Source: Pyrinomonadaceae bacterium (GTDB taxonomy: Bacteria > Acidobacteriota > Blastocatellia > Pyrinomonadales > Pyrinomonadaceae). From it: a stretch of 64,000 nt of DNA. Under the pieces are notes generated by a model that saw only the letters and a list, made by a program, of their open reading frames with translations, ran no database searches and was not told the origin of the DNA. This document shows, one piece after another, positions 15,946-24,322 of the stretch. The position numbers and the translations under genes are program-made. Each line of letters begins with the position of its first letter. The first letter of the stretch is position 1. The stretch spans positions 62,001 to 126,000 of the forward strand of contig JACMJZ010000031.1 of NCBI GenBank assembly GCA_014380365.1, read 5' to 3'.

Positions 15946-18660
15946 CTAAGCGCTGTTGGCGGCGAGCGCGGCTTGCGCGGCGGCGAGTCGCGCCACGGGA
16001 ACGCGGAAGGGCGAGCAGCTTACGTAGTTGAGACCAATCTCGTTGCAGAAAGCGATTGAACTCGGATCGCCGCCATGCTCGCCGCAAATCCCCACTTTCA
16101 AATCCGGCTTCACACTGCGGCCACGCTCCGTGCCGATACGGATTAGTTGGCCTACGCCTTCGCGATCGAGTACCTGGAAAGGATCGTCCGGCAGTATTTT
16201 GTGCTCCACATAGTTTGGGAGAAAACGGCTCGAGTCGTCGCGGCTCAGTCCGAAGGTTGTCTGCGTGAGATCGTTAGTGCCAAACGAGAAGAAGTCGGCG
16301 TGCGCGGCAATGCTGTCGGCGGTCAACGCAGCGCGCGGCAACTCAATCATCGTGCCGACGCGATACTCGATCGTCATTCCCTGTTCACCCATCACCTGTT
16401 GCGCTACCTGATCGATTAGTGCCCGCTGGTGCCGGAGTTCCTCGCTCAGAGAAACCAGCGGCACCATGATCTCGAGTTCCGTCTTTTTCTTCTCGCCCTG
16501 TACCTGGCAGGCCGCTTCAAAAATAGCGCGACACTGCATACGGGTCACTTCCGGAAAGAGCAGGCCCAGGCGACAACCTCTAAAGCCGAGCATGGGGTTG
16601 GACTCTCTGATGCGAATGACCTGTTTGAGAAGCCGGCGTTTTTCGTCGATCTCGTCTAACAGGTTGTCCATGTCGCCGAGGGTGGTAGCCAGCCGGACGG
16701 CCATCTTCAATTCACCCAGCTCGCTCATCAACTCTTCCGCGTTTGGTAGAAACTCATGCAGCGGCGGATCGAGCAGGCGGATTGTGACGGGCAGCCCAAC
16801 CATCTCGCGAAAGATTTCCAGAAAGTCGCCGCGCTGAAGTGGCAATAGTTTTTCGAGCGCTTTCTCTCTCGCGCCCACGCCGTCGGCAAGAATCATTTGG
16901 CGCATTGCCGCCAGCCTTTGATCGCCGAAGAACATATGTTCCGTGCGGCAAAGGCCGATGCCCTCGGCGCCAAACCCACGCGCCACCTTCGCATCTCGAG
17001 GCGTGTCGGCATTCGCGCGCACTCGGAGCCGGCGAAACTTGTCTGCCCAACTCATCAGTTCGTGAAACTCAGGACCAAGCGTGGGCTGCACGGTCGGCAC
17101 CTGGCCCAGGAACACGCGGCCGGTTGAACCGTCGACCGTAATCCACTCGCCCTTGGTAACCACAGTGCCGTCAACTGTGAACTGTTGTTGGCCGTAATCA
17201 ATGTCAATTGAGTTGGCCCCGCAGACGCAGGGCTTGCCCATGCCCCGTGCGACAACAGCGGCGTGGCTGGTCATGCCGCCGCGCGCAGTGACGATCGCCT
17301 GCGCTGCAACCATCCCGTGATAATCGTCAGGACTCGTTTCCTGTCGCACCAGGATTACCTTCGCATTCTCGCGCGCCAATTCCTCGGCTTCGTCAGGACT
17401 GAAAACCACCTGGCCCTGCGCCGCGCCAGGACTCGCCGGCAAACCCATCGCTAACACCGTCGTCCTGGTTTTGGGATCGACTGTGGGGTGCAAAAGCTGA
17501 TCGAGTTGATCTGGTGTAACTCGCTGAACGGCCGTCGCGCGATCGATCAACTTCTCGCCGACCATCTCCACCGCCACGCGCACCGCCGCCGCGCCGGTGC
17601 GTTTTCCAGTGCGCGTCTGCAGCATCCAAAGCTTGCCGCGTTCAATCGTAAACTCGCAGTCCTGCATGTCGTGGTAGTGCTTCTCCAGCAGGCCGGTGAT
17701 TGAGGCAAACTCGTCGTAAACTTTCGGTAGCTCTTTCTTGAGCTGGCTAATTGGGTTGGGCGTGCGAGTTCCGGCGACGACGTCTTCGCCTTGCGCGTTC
17801 AGCAAGTACTCGCCGTAGAGTTCCTTCTTCCCCGTCGAAGGATTGCGGGTAAACGCGACGCCGGTGCCGCTGCCTTCACCCATGTTTCCAAAGACCATGG
17901 CCTGAACATTCACGGCGGTGCCGAGGGAATCGGGAATTCGATTCACGCGGCGATAGTCAATGGCGCGGCGGCCCATCCATGAATTGAAGACGGCGGCGAT
18001 GGCCACGCGCAGTTGTTCATAAGGATCTTCGGGAATCGCGTGCTGCTCCGCGAGGATGATCTGTTTCTCAGCGGCGATAATGTCGCGCAGGTGCTCGGGT
18101 CTTAAATCAGTGTCTCGCCCGCCCGAAGTCTGGGCCTTGTAGCGATCCATGACGCGTTCAAACTTTTCATGCGCGACGCCCATCACGATTTCGCCAAACA
18201 AAGATGCGAATCGCCGGTAAGCGTCCAGCGCGAAACGAAGATCTCCGGTTTGTGCGGCAAGCCCCTGGACCGTCTCTTCGTTGAGACCAAGATTCAGCAC
18301 TGTGTCCATCATGCCCGGCATCGAGAAAGCGGCGCCGGAACGAACCGAGACGAGCAGAGGGTTGCTGGCGTCGCCAAACTTCTTGCCAACCTGTTCTTCA
18401 ATTCGTTGCAGGCCTTCCTTGACCTGCTCCCACATGCCCTCAGGAAAACTCTTGTCGTTTTCAAAAAACGCATTGCAGGCTTCGGTGGTAACAATCAGTC
18501 CGGGCGGGACGGGCAGGCCGGCGCGCGTCATTTCGCAGAGACCCGCGCCCTTGCCTCCCAGCAACGATTTATCGTCACCGCTGCCTTCGGCGAAAAGGTA
18601 GACCCATTTGTTGGTGGTTTGCTCGGGGACTTCCTGAGTTTCTTCAATGGCAGTGCTCAT
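15946..18660 (-). CDS. ppdK: Pyruvate, phosphate dikinase
   Basis: 904 residues, the usual length for PPDK. The enzyme interconverts pyruvate + ATP + Pi and phosphoenolpyruvate + AMP + PPi in the cytoplasm. The N-terminal nucleotide-binding domain starts with KGAGLCEMTRAGLPVPPG; the phospho-histidine loop GGMTSHAAVVARGMGKPC is near the middle; the C-terminal PEP/pyruvate barrel ends with the CGEHGGDPSSIAFC segment holding the catalytic Cys. All expected motifs are intact. A membrane pyrophosphatase gene lies elsewhere in this window (62660 onward), so PPi metabolism is a plausible link. Flanked by unrelated genes; probably monocistronic. Confidence 0.97.
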   Translation of the reverse strand: MSTAIEETQEVPEQTTNKWVYLFAEGSGDDKSLLGGKGAGLCEMTRAGLPVPPGLIVTTEACNAFFENDKSFPEGMWEQVKEGLQRIEEQVGKKFGDASNPLLVSVRSGAAFSMPGMMDTVLNLGLNEETVQGLAAQTGDLRFALDAYRRFASLFGEIVMGVAHEKFERVMDRYKAQTSGGRDTDLRPEHLRDIIAAEKQIILAEQHAIPEDPYEQLRVAIAAVFNSWMGRRAIDYRRVNRIPDSLGTAVNVQAMVFGNMGEGSGTGVAFTRNPSTGKKELYGEYLLNAQGEDVVAGTRTPNPISQLKKELPKVYDEFASITGLLEKHYHDMQDCEFTIERGKLWMLQTRTGKRTGAAAVRVAVEMVGEKLIDRATAVQRVTPDQLDQLLHPTVDPKTRTTVLAMGLPASPGAAQGQVVFSPDEAEELARENAKVILVRQETSPDDYHGMVAAQAIVTARGGMTSHAAVVARGMGKPCVCGANSIDIDYGQQQFTVDGTVVTKGEWITVDGSTGRVFLGQVPTVQPTLGPEFHELMSWADKFRRLRVRANADTPRDAKVARGFGAEGIGLCRTEHMFFGDQRLAAMRQMILADGVGAREKALEKLLPLQRGDFLEIFREMVGLPVTIRLLDPPLHEFLPNAEELMSELGELKMAVRLATTLGDMDNLLDEIDEKRRLLKQVIRIRESNPMLGFRGCRLGLLFPEVTRMQCRAIFEAACQVQGEKKKTELEIMVPLVSLSEELRHQRALIDQVAQQVMGEQGMTIEYRVGTMIELPRAALTADSIAAHADFFSFGTNDLTQTTFGLSRDDSSRFLPNYVEHKILPDDPFQVLDREGVGQLIRIGTERGRSVKPDLKVGICGEHGGDPSSIAFCNEIGLNYVSCSPFRVPVARLAAAQAALAANSA

Positions 18661-18884
18661 TTTCAGGGATCTCTCTCTGGTTCATGGTTCTCGAGAAGGA
18701 CAGCACGACAGCGCGCCTTCAATCGGACCGTCGGGAAGACTTGTATTTGCCTGGCCCGCGATTATCGCACTTTTGTGGGATTCGGAAAATCTCGGGCCGG
18801 TACGTGAGGGACGATACAGAACCCCGGCGAGAAGCGAAAGGGCGAGGCGGAAGACATTTCCGCTTCGCCCCTTCGGATTGAAAC

Positions 18885-18926
18885 GCAACGGTGGCCGTTG
18901 CGCGCCGGCACATTCGACCGTGCCGG
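18885..18926 (-). terminator. Double hairpin after the 608-aa gene
   Basis: Two perfect stem-loops lie just downstream of the stop at 18931: ccggcac/gtgccgg (18905-18926) and gcaacgg-tgg-ccgttgc (18885-18901). A further stem, agggcgaggcggaa / ttccgcttcgcccct, lies at 18839-18872. There is no long T-run, so intrinsic termination is likely but unproven; a dispersed repeat is an alternative. Confidence 0.45.
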
Positions 18927-18930
18927 TAGT

Positions 18931-20757
18931 TTATGGCCAAGGAGTATTCACCACATCGGGCACTAGGTCATCGGGTATGTCGTTCATGATGCAGAACGGC
19001 CAGTCGTGCTGTATGTGGTGTACGGTTGACTCGCTGACGAGAGTCGTGTCCGCGACATCCAGCCTAATCAGGTAAGCGCAGCGCTCACCGCGATAGATCT
19101 TGGGAGACGGCGCTACGGCTGCCGGATCATCGGGCCGCGGTCCAGCGTCCAGTGCCGCTACTATGTCCCACGAAAGGAGCACACCCGTGTCTGGAGGCGC
19201 AGGCGGAAGCGGGTCAACCAGCAGCGCAAGCGGCGCTTCCTGTAAGAGGTCGGGCATACGCGTACCGCTTGTCACCATTGGTGGAGTAACAAACGATACA
19301 CTACCGTCCTTTTTGAACTGGAGGGTGTAGTTGGCAAAGTTATCATTGGGTTTGATTGTAGTTGTAGTAGGCGGCATGCCGGACGTGTCAACGTAGGTGT
19401 CCAGGATGACAGGATCCCAAGCCCGCCCTTTGATGTCTGCGTTGTTTCTCGTGGCAGGCGAACCAGGGATAACGAACTGTGACAGCGATAGCTCTTCACA
19501 GGCGCTGAAATCAATACCGCCACTCACGCCCATTCCCGTTATCCGACCTTCAATCTGGCGATTGTCAATCCACACTGTCGCCGCGTCGTAAAGCTCGGGC
19601 GGTGTTGGATCGGGCGGCCCGATGATCACCTGATGTTTCACGCGTAGGCGAACGGTGTAGCGCCCGTTCAAAGCGGAAGAACTCCCTGCCGTTCCCGTGC
19701 CCCACGCCAGCCCGGTCGTAACCCATTTCTTGTCATAAAAAAGAAATGGGGGTGTCGTTATGTCGATATATTGAAGAATATCCACGTTCGACCACTGACG
19801 TGTCAGGAAGTTTGGAGTCTTGATGGTGTTGTCCATCGTTCCAAAAATGGAATCGTAGGTACGTGGGTGAAGGGTGTCGCCAAAGGGCAACGGCAGGTTG
19901 ATATCAGCCCAGGGGTCGGCGGCGTCCTGTTGCCAGGTATTAGGATGCGTAACCGGGAGTTCCTTGTGCTGCAATACGTACTCAGACATCTGCCGGCCGC
20001 AGCCATAGTAGTCGGCAGTTCCCCCGACACTGATCGACCCGCCAACGGAAGCCTCCGGGTTAGCCGGATCGGGACTAGCCTTTACTTGTTTAAGAATCTC
20101 GGTTGGATCGTCCGGGTGCAGACCTATTATCTGCGCCGTGACGGCGCCGATACTGGTGATGGACACGCTCTTGAGTAGAATGGTGAACTCCTGCCAGGTG
20201 CTGCACGCTGAACCCCAGCCGGACGGGTTGACGGTGAGCGTGACTCTGTAAGCATCCGGGTCAATCCCTGTCACATCGAGCCGGCCCAACTCTCCGTTAG
20301 TGACCGGCGACGTTCCGCTTGATCCGCCGCCCGGATAGATGACAGGCATCGGGTATGAGATCCCGCCGAGGGTGACGCTCAAGCTGTAGTTGCCAAAAGC
20401 TGTGCCGCTGGCTGTTCCCAATACGCGAATGATCCACTTGTGAAGGATCGGGTCGTATTCTTTGATAGCGCAGCCGATAGGCGAGGTAATCTCGCAGAAG
20501 AGTTGACGCTGCACCCAGATAAGGATGATCAGCAGCAGAATCAGGAGAAGTTTGATAAAGAGGATGAGCCAGACGATCTGGGAGACTCTCGGAAAGCCCC
20601 TGTATTCGCCAGCGTAATACTCGCCAAAAAACAGCAAGAGGAGAAAGAGGAGGATGATGTATTTGATGCACCCGGGAACGTCGCGCACCGTTCGCTTTTG
20701 TTGTGCCTCTGGTCGTGTTGGTGGATTTTCGCCCGGTCTGGGGTCGTTTGAGGACAT
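18931..20757 (-). CDS. 608-aa membrane-anchored protein of unknown function
   Basis: Start at ATG 20757 with AAGGAG six nt upstream. The first 30 residues are polar and Pro-rich, followed by two hydrophobic helices (IIYLLFL-type at about 32-46 and IVWLILFIKLLLILLLIILIWV at about 60-82). The remaining 520 residues look like a beta-rich domain with few lysines and several Cys (CEITSPIGC, YYGCGRQMSEY, DFSACEEL, WPFCIMNDI), suggesting an exposed, possibly disulfide-linked ectodomain. No enzyme motif is seen and I do not recognise the family. It stands alone, with a 600-bp gap upstream and hairpins downstream. Confidence 0.8.
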   Translation of the reverse strand: MSSNDPRPGENPPTRPEAQQKRTVRDVPGCIKYIILLFLLLLFFGEYYAGEYRGFPRVSQIVWLILFIKLLLILLLIILIWVQRQLFCEITSPIGCAIKEYDPILHKWIIRVLGTASGTAFGNYSLSVTLGGISYPMPVIYPGGGSSGTSPVTNGELGRLDVTGIDPDAYRVTLTVNPSGWGSACSTWQEFTILLKSVSITSIGAVTAQIIGLHPDDPTEILKQVKASPDPANPEASVGGSISVGGTADYYGCGRQMSEYVLQHKELPVTHPNTWQQDAADPWADINLPLPFGDTLHPRTYDSIFGTMDNTIKTPNFLTRQWSNVDILQYIDITTPPFLFYDKKWVTTGLAWGTGTAGSSSALNGRYTVRLRVKHQVIIGPPDPTPPELYDAATVWIDNRQIEGRITGMGVSGGIDFSACEELSLSQFVIPGSPATRNNADIKGRAWDPVILDTYVDTSGMPPTTTTIKPNDNFANYTLQFKKDGSVSFVTPPMVTSGTRMPDLLQEAPLALLVDPLPPAPPDTGVLLSWDIVAALDAGPRPDDPAAVAPSPKIYRGERCAYLIRLDVADTTLVSESTVHHIQHDWPFCIMNDIPDDLVPDVVNTPWP

Positions 20758-21360
20758 GGTTTGCTCCTTTCAAGTATGGCGATTCGCCTCTGCCTCGAGC
20801 GAGACAGACATACCTAACGACCGCGCGATTTCCGAGTCGCTCCTTCCGAGCTGACCAAAAAGCAGCGCAGAGCCGGCGGTAGACGGTCGCAGTTGACGAT
20901 CCTATTGAGCGAGGCGGATCGTACGTAGTCAAAACCTCGTAATTAACAAGCCCGCGTCCCTGTCTTACAGGACTCAGGCGCCTGCTTCGTTTCTCTATTT
21001 CAACTCTCGGTCAGAGCCTGGCGATGACGATAGCGATTCTCGAGTTCAATGGATAAAAGTGATGCTGGAATCCCGCAGATGAAGACTTGAGCTAAACGTG
21101 AATGAAAATGGTAGTGAGAAACTCTCATGCGCATGATGAGGTCTCCTTACTTTTGATCGCACACTTCAAATGGGAGCGTGCTGGTAAAGACTAACAGACT
21201 ATCAATGAGTAACTTCGGGGGTCTGTCGGATGAGACGGGGGAATAATTGGAAACTCTACGGTTCGGCTTATACGCCTACTGATTCAGTCCTGTCAACTGA
21301 AATTCAACACTGAAACTCAACACACTAAGAATCAACCGAAAGAACTGGCCGCGCAGTGTG
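20758..21360. other. 603-bp intergenic region without recognisable gene
   Basis: No ORF here has a ribosome binding site or a plausible product; the 211-aa minus ORF ending at 20297 is mostly a shadow of the 608-aa gene. The A+T content is higher than in flanking genes. It should carry the promoter of the 608-aa gene and the end of the POT transporter transcript. I see nothing else in it. Confidence 0.5.
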
Positions 21361-22755
21361 CTAATTCACGCTCCCCATTAACTTCTTCACGCGCGGAGTC
21401 AGCAGCGCCAGAATTCCGGCCGAGATCAGCAAGCCGACGGCGATGCCGCCATATAATTTGACCAATTGAGTTGGGTTGTTAACGACAAAGAAGGTGGAAA
21501 GATAACCGGCCAGTTTGTTGCCGAAGGCTGCAGCTAAGAACCAAACTCCCATCATGATGCCGACCAGCTTCACGGGTGCGAGTTTGGAAACAGTGCTCAA
21601 GCCCACAGGACTTAGGCACATCTCGCCAATCACTTCGAGAAAGTAGAGCCCTACGAGCCACAGCGGGCTTATGCGGCCTTGACCTGTCATCCAGGCGGCA
21701 GGCACAAGCAGACAATAGGCCAGGCCGATAAACACCAGACCCAGAGTGAACTTGACCGGACTCGATGGTTGTCGTGTTCCAAGCCGCACCCACAGGTAGG
21801 AGAAAAATGGGGCTAGTAAAATAACAAACGCCGGCGTGCACGACTGTAACCAACTTGATGGAAACCTCATTCCAAACACTTCCGTGCGCACCAAGTCTCT
21901 GGCGAATAGATTCAGGCTCGCTCCCTTCTGTTCATAGGCGGCCCAGAAAAGTATAGTGAAGAGAAAGAAGACAAAGATCGCGCCGATGCGCTTCCAGTCA
22001 GTTGAGGTCAGGGGCGTGCTGGCGACAGCACGCTCTTCTTTCTTTTGTTGACGAGTGGTGCGGTTGCCAACGCTCTCAAGTCGTTTGCGATTTCGCAGAT
22101 AGACAATGAGACCGAGTGTCATTCCTACGGCCGCTGCCCCGAAGCCCCAATGCCAGCTCGTTGCCGGGTTAAATCCCATAGAGACAAGGAAGCGTTTGAA
22201 GGATTCACCCTGAGCAAGATAACCAACAGATAGCGGCGCGAGTAATGCACCGATGTTAATGCCCATGTAGAAAAGTGAGAACCCACTATCTCGACGAGGA
22301 TCGTCTTCACTGTAAAGACTGCCGACCATCGTGCTGATGTTTGGTTTGAGTAACCCGGTGCCGATGGCGATCAGGGTGAGACCGCCATAGAAGAAAGTCA
22401 GCGAGTGGAAAACCATGGAGATGTGACCGAACACGATCACCACACCCCCAAGCAAGACTGCCAACTTTGCTCCCAACAGGCGATCAGCCGCTAGGCCCCC
22501 CGGCAATCCCGTTAAGTAAACCCACATGGTGTAGGTTCCGTAGAGCGTAGCCGCAGTCTTGACATCGAAACCCAAACCTCCCTGCTCGACAGTCGCCGTC
22601 ATATAAAGGACCAGAATGGAGCGCATCCCGTAATAGCTGAACCGCTCCCAGAATTCCGTGAAGAACAGTGTTGACAGTCCGCTTGGATGTCCGAACATAC
22701 CGGAGTTGTCTGATAGCGTGTCAATTCTCAATTCCTGATTCGCTGTTGTATCCAT
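21361..22755 (-). CDS. POT/PTR-family proton-coupled oligopeptide transporter
   Basis: 464 residues from Met at 22755, preceded by GAGGG; the ORF-track start is seven codons earlier. The family signature FFTEFWERFSYYGMRS is at the N-terminus (ExxERFxYY motif, proton coupling), followed by GLPGGLAADRLLGAK between helices 2 and 3. The sequence shows about 12-14 hydrophobic helices with a basic loop (RNRKRLESVGNRTTRQQKKEE) in the middle, as usual in this MFS family. It imports di- and tripeptides across the inner membrane with protons. Length is typical. No operon partner. Confidence 0.93.
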   Translation of the reverse strand: MDTTANQELRIDTLSDNSGMFGHPSGLSTLFFTEFWERFSYYGMRSILVLYMTATVEQGGLGFDVKTAATLYGTYTMWVYLTGLPGGLAADRLLGAKLAVLLGGVVIVFGHISMVFHSLTFFYGGLTLIAIGTGLLKPNISTMVGSLYSEDDPRRDSGFSLFYMGINIGALLAPLSVGYLAQGESFKRFLVSMGFNPATSWHWGFGAAAVGMTLGLIVYLRNRKRLESVGNRTTRQQKKEERAVASTPLTSTDWKRIGAIFVFFLFTILFWAAYEQKGASLNLFARDLVRTEVFGMRFPSSWLQSCTPAFVILLAPFFSYLWVRLGTRQPSSPVKFTLGLVFIGLAYCLLVPAAWMTGQGRISPLWLVGLYFLEVIGEMCLSPVGLSTVSKLAPVKLVGIMMGVWFLAAAFGNKLAGYLSTFFVVNNPTQLVKLYGGIAVGLLISAGILALLTPRVKKLMGSVN

Positions 22756-22914
22756 AACATCCCTCGGTCGCTCCATTCATCGTGGAATCGCCATTAACTA
22801 AATTTTATTACTGAAAGTTTGGGAGAGTTAGGCTTTTAACTGAAATCCGCGCGGCTGTAAAGAAGTAAGTTTGTATGTATGTTTGCAATCCGTCAGCCGC
22901 TTCGAGTTTCTCTT

Positions 22915-23625
22915 TCACCCGCCGATTGCTCGGGCAATCATGTATGCAGCGCCCGCGGCGGCACTGCCAATCAGCGCGGTTTGGAGCGCGCTGCGCATAG
23001 GCCGCATGCCGGTGAAGCGTCCTTTCACGAAACCAAAAATCAGCAGGGCCAGCAGGGTCAAGCCGATTGAAATGAACAACGCGCGCGAGGGATCTCCGGT
23101 CAACATGTAAGGCGCGAGTGGCACGAAGCCTCCCGCCGCGTAAGCGCCGCCGATCGTCAACGCACTCGTCATCGCGCGCTTCGGCTCCGGCTTTTCCAGA
23201 CCAAGCTCAAACCGCATCATGAAGTCGATCCACTTCTTCGGCTGCCGGCGCAAGGCCTCGACGATCGGCCGCGTCTCTTCTTCCGTTAGACCATACTCCT
23301 GAAAAACTTCAGACACTTCTCGCATTTCTTCATGAGGTATTTCCGCGACTTCGCGCTTCTCGCGTTCACGTTCCTTGGCGTAGTGTTCCGCATCGCTCTT
23401 CCCGGCGAGATAACCACCGAGCCCCATCGCGATCGTGCCGGCGGCAATCTCTGCCAGCCCGGCGGTCACGATAATGGTGTTTTGGTTCTCCGTGCCCACC
23501 AGGCCGCCGGTCAGTCCGGCAGCTAACGCGAATGGAACCGTGAGTCCATCCGACATTCCGATAACGATGTCGCGCACGACCTCGCTGGCAGTGAAGTGAC
23601 GTTCAGTATGTGGAGTTTGGGGCAT
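22915..23625 (-). CDS. VIT1/CCC1-family cation transporter
   Basis: 236 residues starting MPQTPHTERHF at 23625 with GGAG upstream; the 32-codon extension in the ORF track reads into an intergenic repeat and is rejected. Features of the Fe/Mn transporter family: an N-terminal helix with DIVIGMSDGLTVPFALAAGL, a second helix with GLAEIAAGTIAMGLGGYLAGKS, a charged cytoplasmic helical hairpin of about 80 residues (EREREKREVAEIPHEEMREV) that binds metal in characterised relatives, and three C-terminal helices. It probably moves Fe2+ or Mn2+ out of the cytoplasm. It is next to the GDT1-like gene, also a cation transporter. Confidence 0.92.
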   Translation of the reverse strand: MPQTPHTERHFTASEVVRDIVIGMSDGLTVPFALAAGLTGGLVGTENQNTIIVTAGLAEIAAGTIAMGLGGYLAGKSDAEHYAKEREREKREVAEIPHEEMREVSEVFQEYGLTEEETRPIVEALRRQPKKWIDFMMRFELGLEKPEPKRAMTSALTIGGAYAAGGFVPLAPYMLTGDPSRALFISIGLTLLALLIFGFVKGRFTGMRPMRSALQTALIGSAAAGAAYMIARAIGG

Positions 23626-23742
23626 GTGGAAGTCTCCGAGCCAAAGTAGTTCGAACCGAAATGAGATCCTGGAATTCCGGGCGATGATAGCACTGGACTC
23701 AAGACAGTCGAGCAACAGCATGAGAGGCCGGATTGATGGATT

Positions 23743-23857
23743 TCTTTGCGGCTCTCTGCGTAGTCTCTGCGTTCTTTGCGGTAATTCCTGGTCTTTGTCG
23801 CTGCAAAGGAATATGAAACCCGCAAAGAACGCAAGGACTACGCAAAGGGCCGCAAAG
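23743..23857. repeat. Imperfect inverted repeat of the ctttgcgg type
   Basis: Left arm ctttgcggctctctgcgtag... (23743-23780) pairs with ccgcaaagaacgcaagg... (23820-23857) over about 38 bp. A second member of the family is at 37639-37732. It lies in the gap between the VIT1 and GDT1 genes and could form a large hairpin in the transcript. Confidence 0.85.
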
Positions 23858-23883
23858 AGTTCATGGTCTGCGCGTGGTCTTCA

Positions 23884-24156
23884 TCAAAACTTGCCGGCGA
23901 GAATCAGCACGCCGATGACTATGAACGCCACTGCGGAAACACGCTTGATCCAGATAAGTGGAAGGTAATCGCCGAGCAGGTTCCCAGCCACGACGCCAAT
24001 TGCCGAAACAGCGGTCAGCGCCAGGGCCGAGGCAATGAACACGGCCCAGGGCTTTTTCGTCTGCGCAGACATCGTCATCGCAGCCAGTTGCGTCTTGTCG
24101 CCCATCTCCGCCAGAAATATAACGCCAAAGGTTGTCAGCAAAACCCGCCAGTCCAT
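23884..24156 (-). CDS. Half-size GDT1/UPF0016-family transporter
   Basis: 90 residues from Met at 24156 with AGGAG seven to eight nt upstream. The family motif E-x-G-D-K-T is present once (FLAEMGDKTQLA). Three hydrophobic helices are visible. Most GDT1/TMEM165 proteins have two such units in one chain of about 200 aa; single-unit versions also occur in bacteria and are thought to pair. Relatives export Mn2+ or exchange Ca2+. No second unit is adjacent, so it would have to act as a homodimer or pair with a distant gene. Confidence 0.9.
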   Translation of the reverse strand: MDWRVLLTTFGVIFLAEMGDKTQLAAMTMSAQTKKPWAVFIASALALTAVSAIGVVAGNLLGDYLPLIWIKRVSAVAFIVIGVLILAGKF

Positions 24157-24178
24157 TTTCAATCTCCTCACTCAAATC

Positions 24179-24258
24179 GACAGGATTTACATGATTAACA
24201 AGACGAATCGGCTCCCCCAAAAACGCCTTGTCAATCTTGTTCATCCTGTGACCCTGTC
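24179..24258. repeat. Inverted repeat gacaggatttacatgatta / ...cctgtgaccctgtc
   Basis: Arms 24179-24202 and 24227-24258 are imperfect complements and flank a short loop. This is a dispersed intergenic repeat type (cttgttcatcctgtc). It sits between the divergent GDT1 and kinase genes, so promoters must lie in or beside it. Confidence 0.7.
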
Positions 24259-24322
24259 TGAAAGTTCTGCGCTATACTAACTTACATCTCGCGCCGACAC
24301 CTGCGCTTTCAGCTCGAGTCCG

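Noticed and set aside
23626-23721. 32-codon extension of the VIT1-like ORF
   Set aside because: It reads toward an intergenic repeat region; Met 23625 has a GGAG site and matches the family's start.
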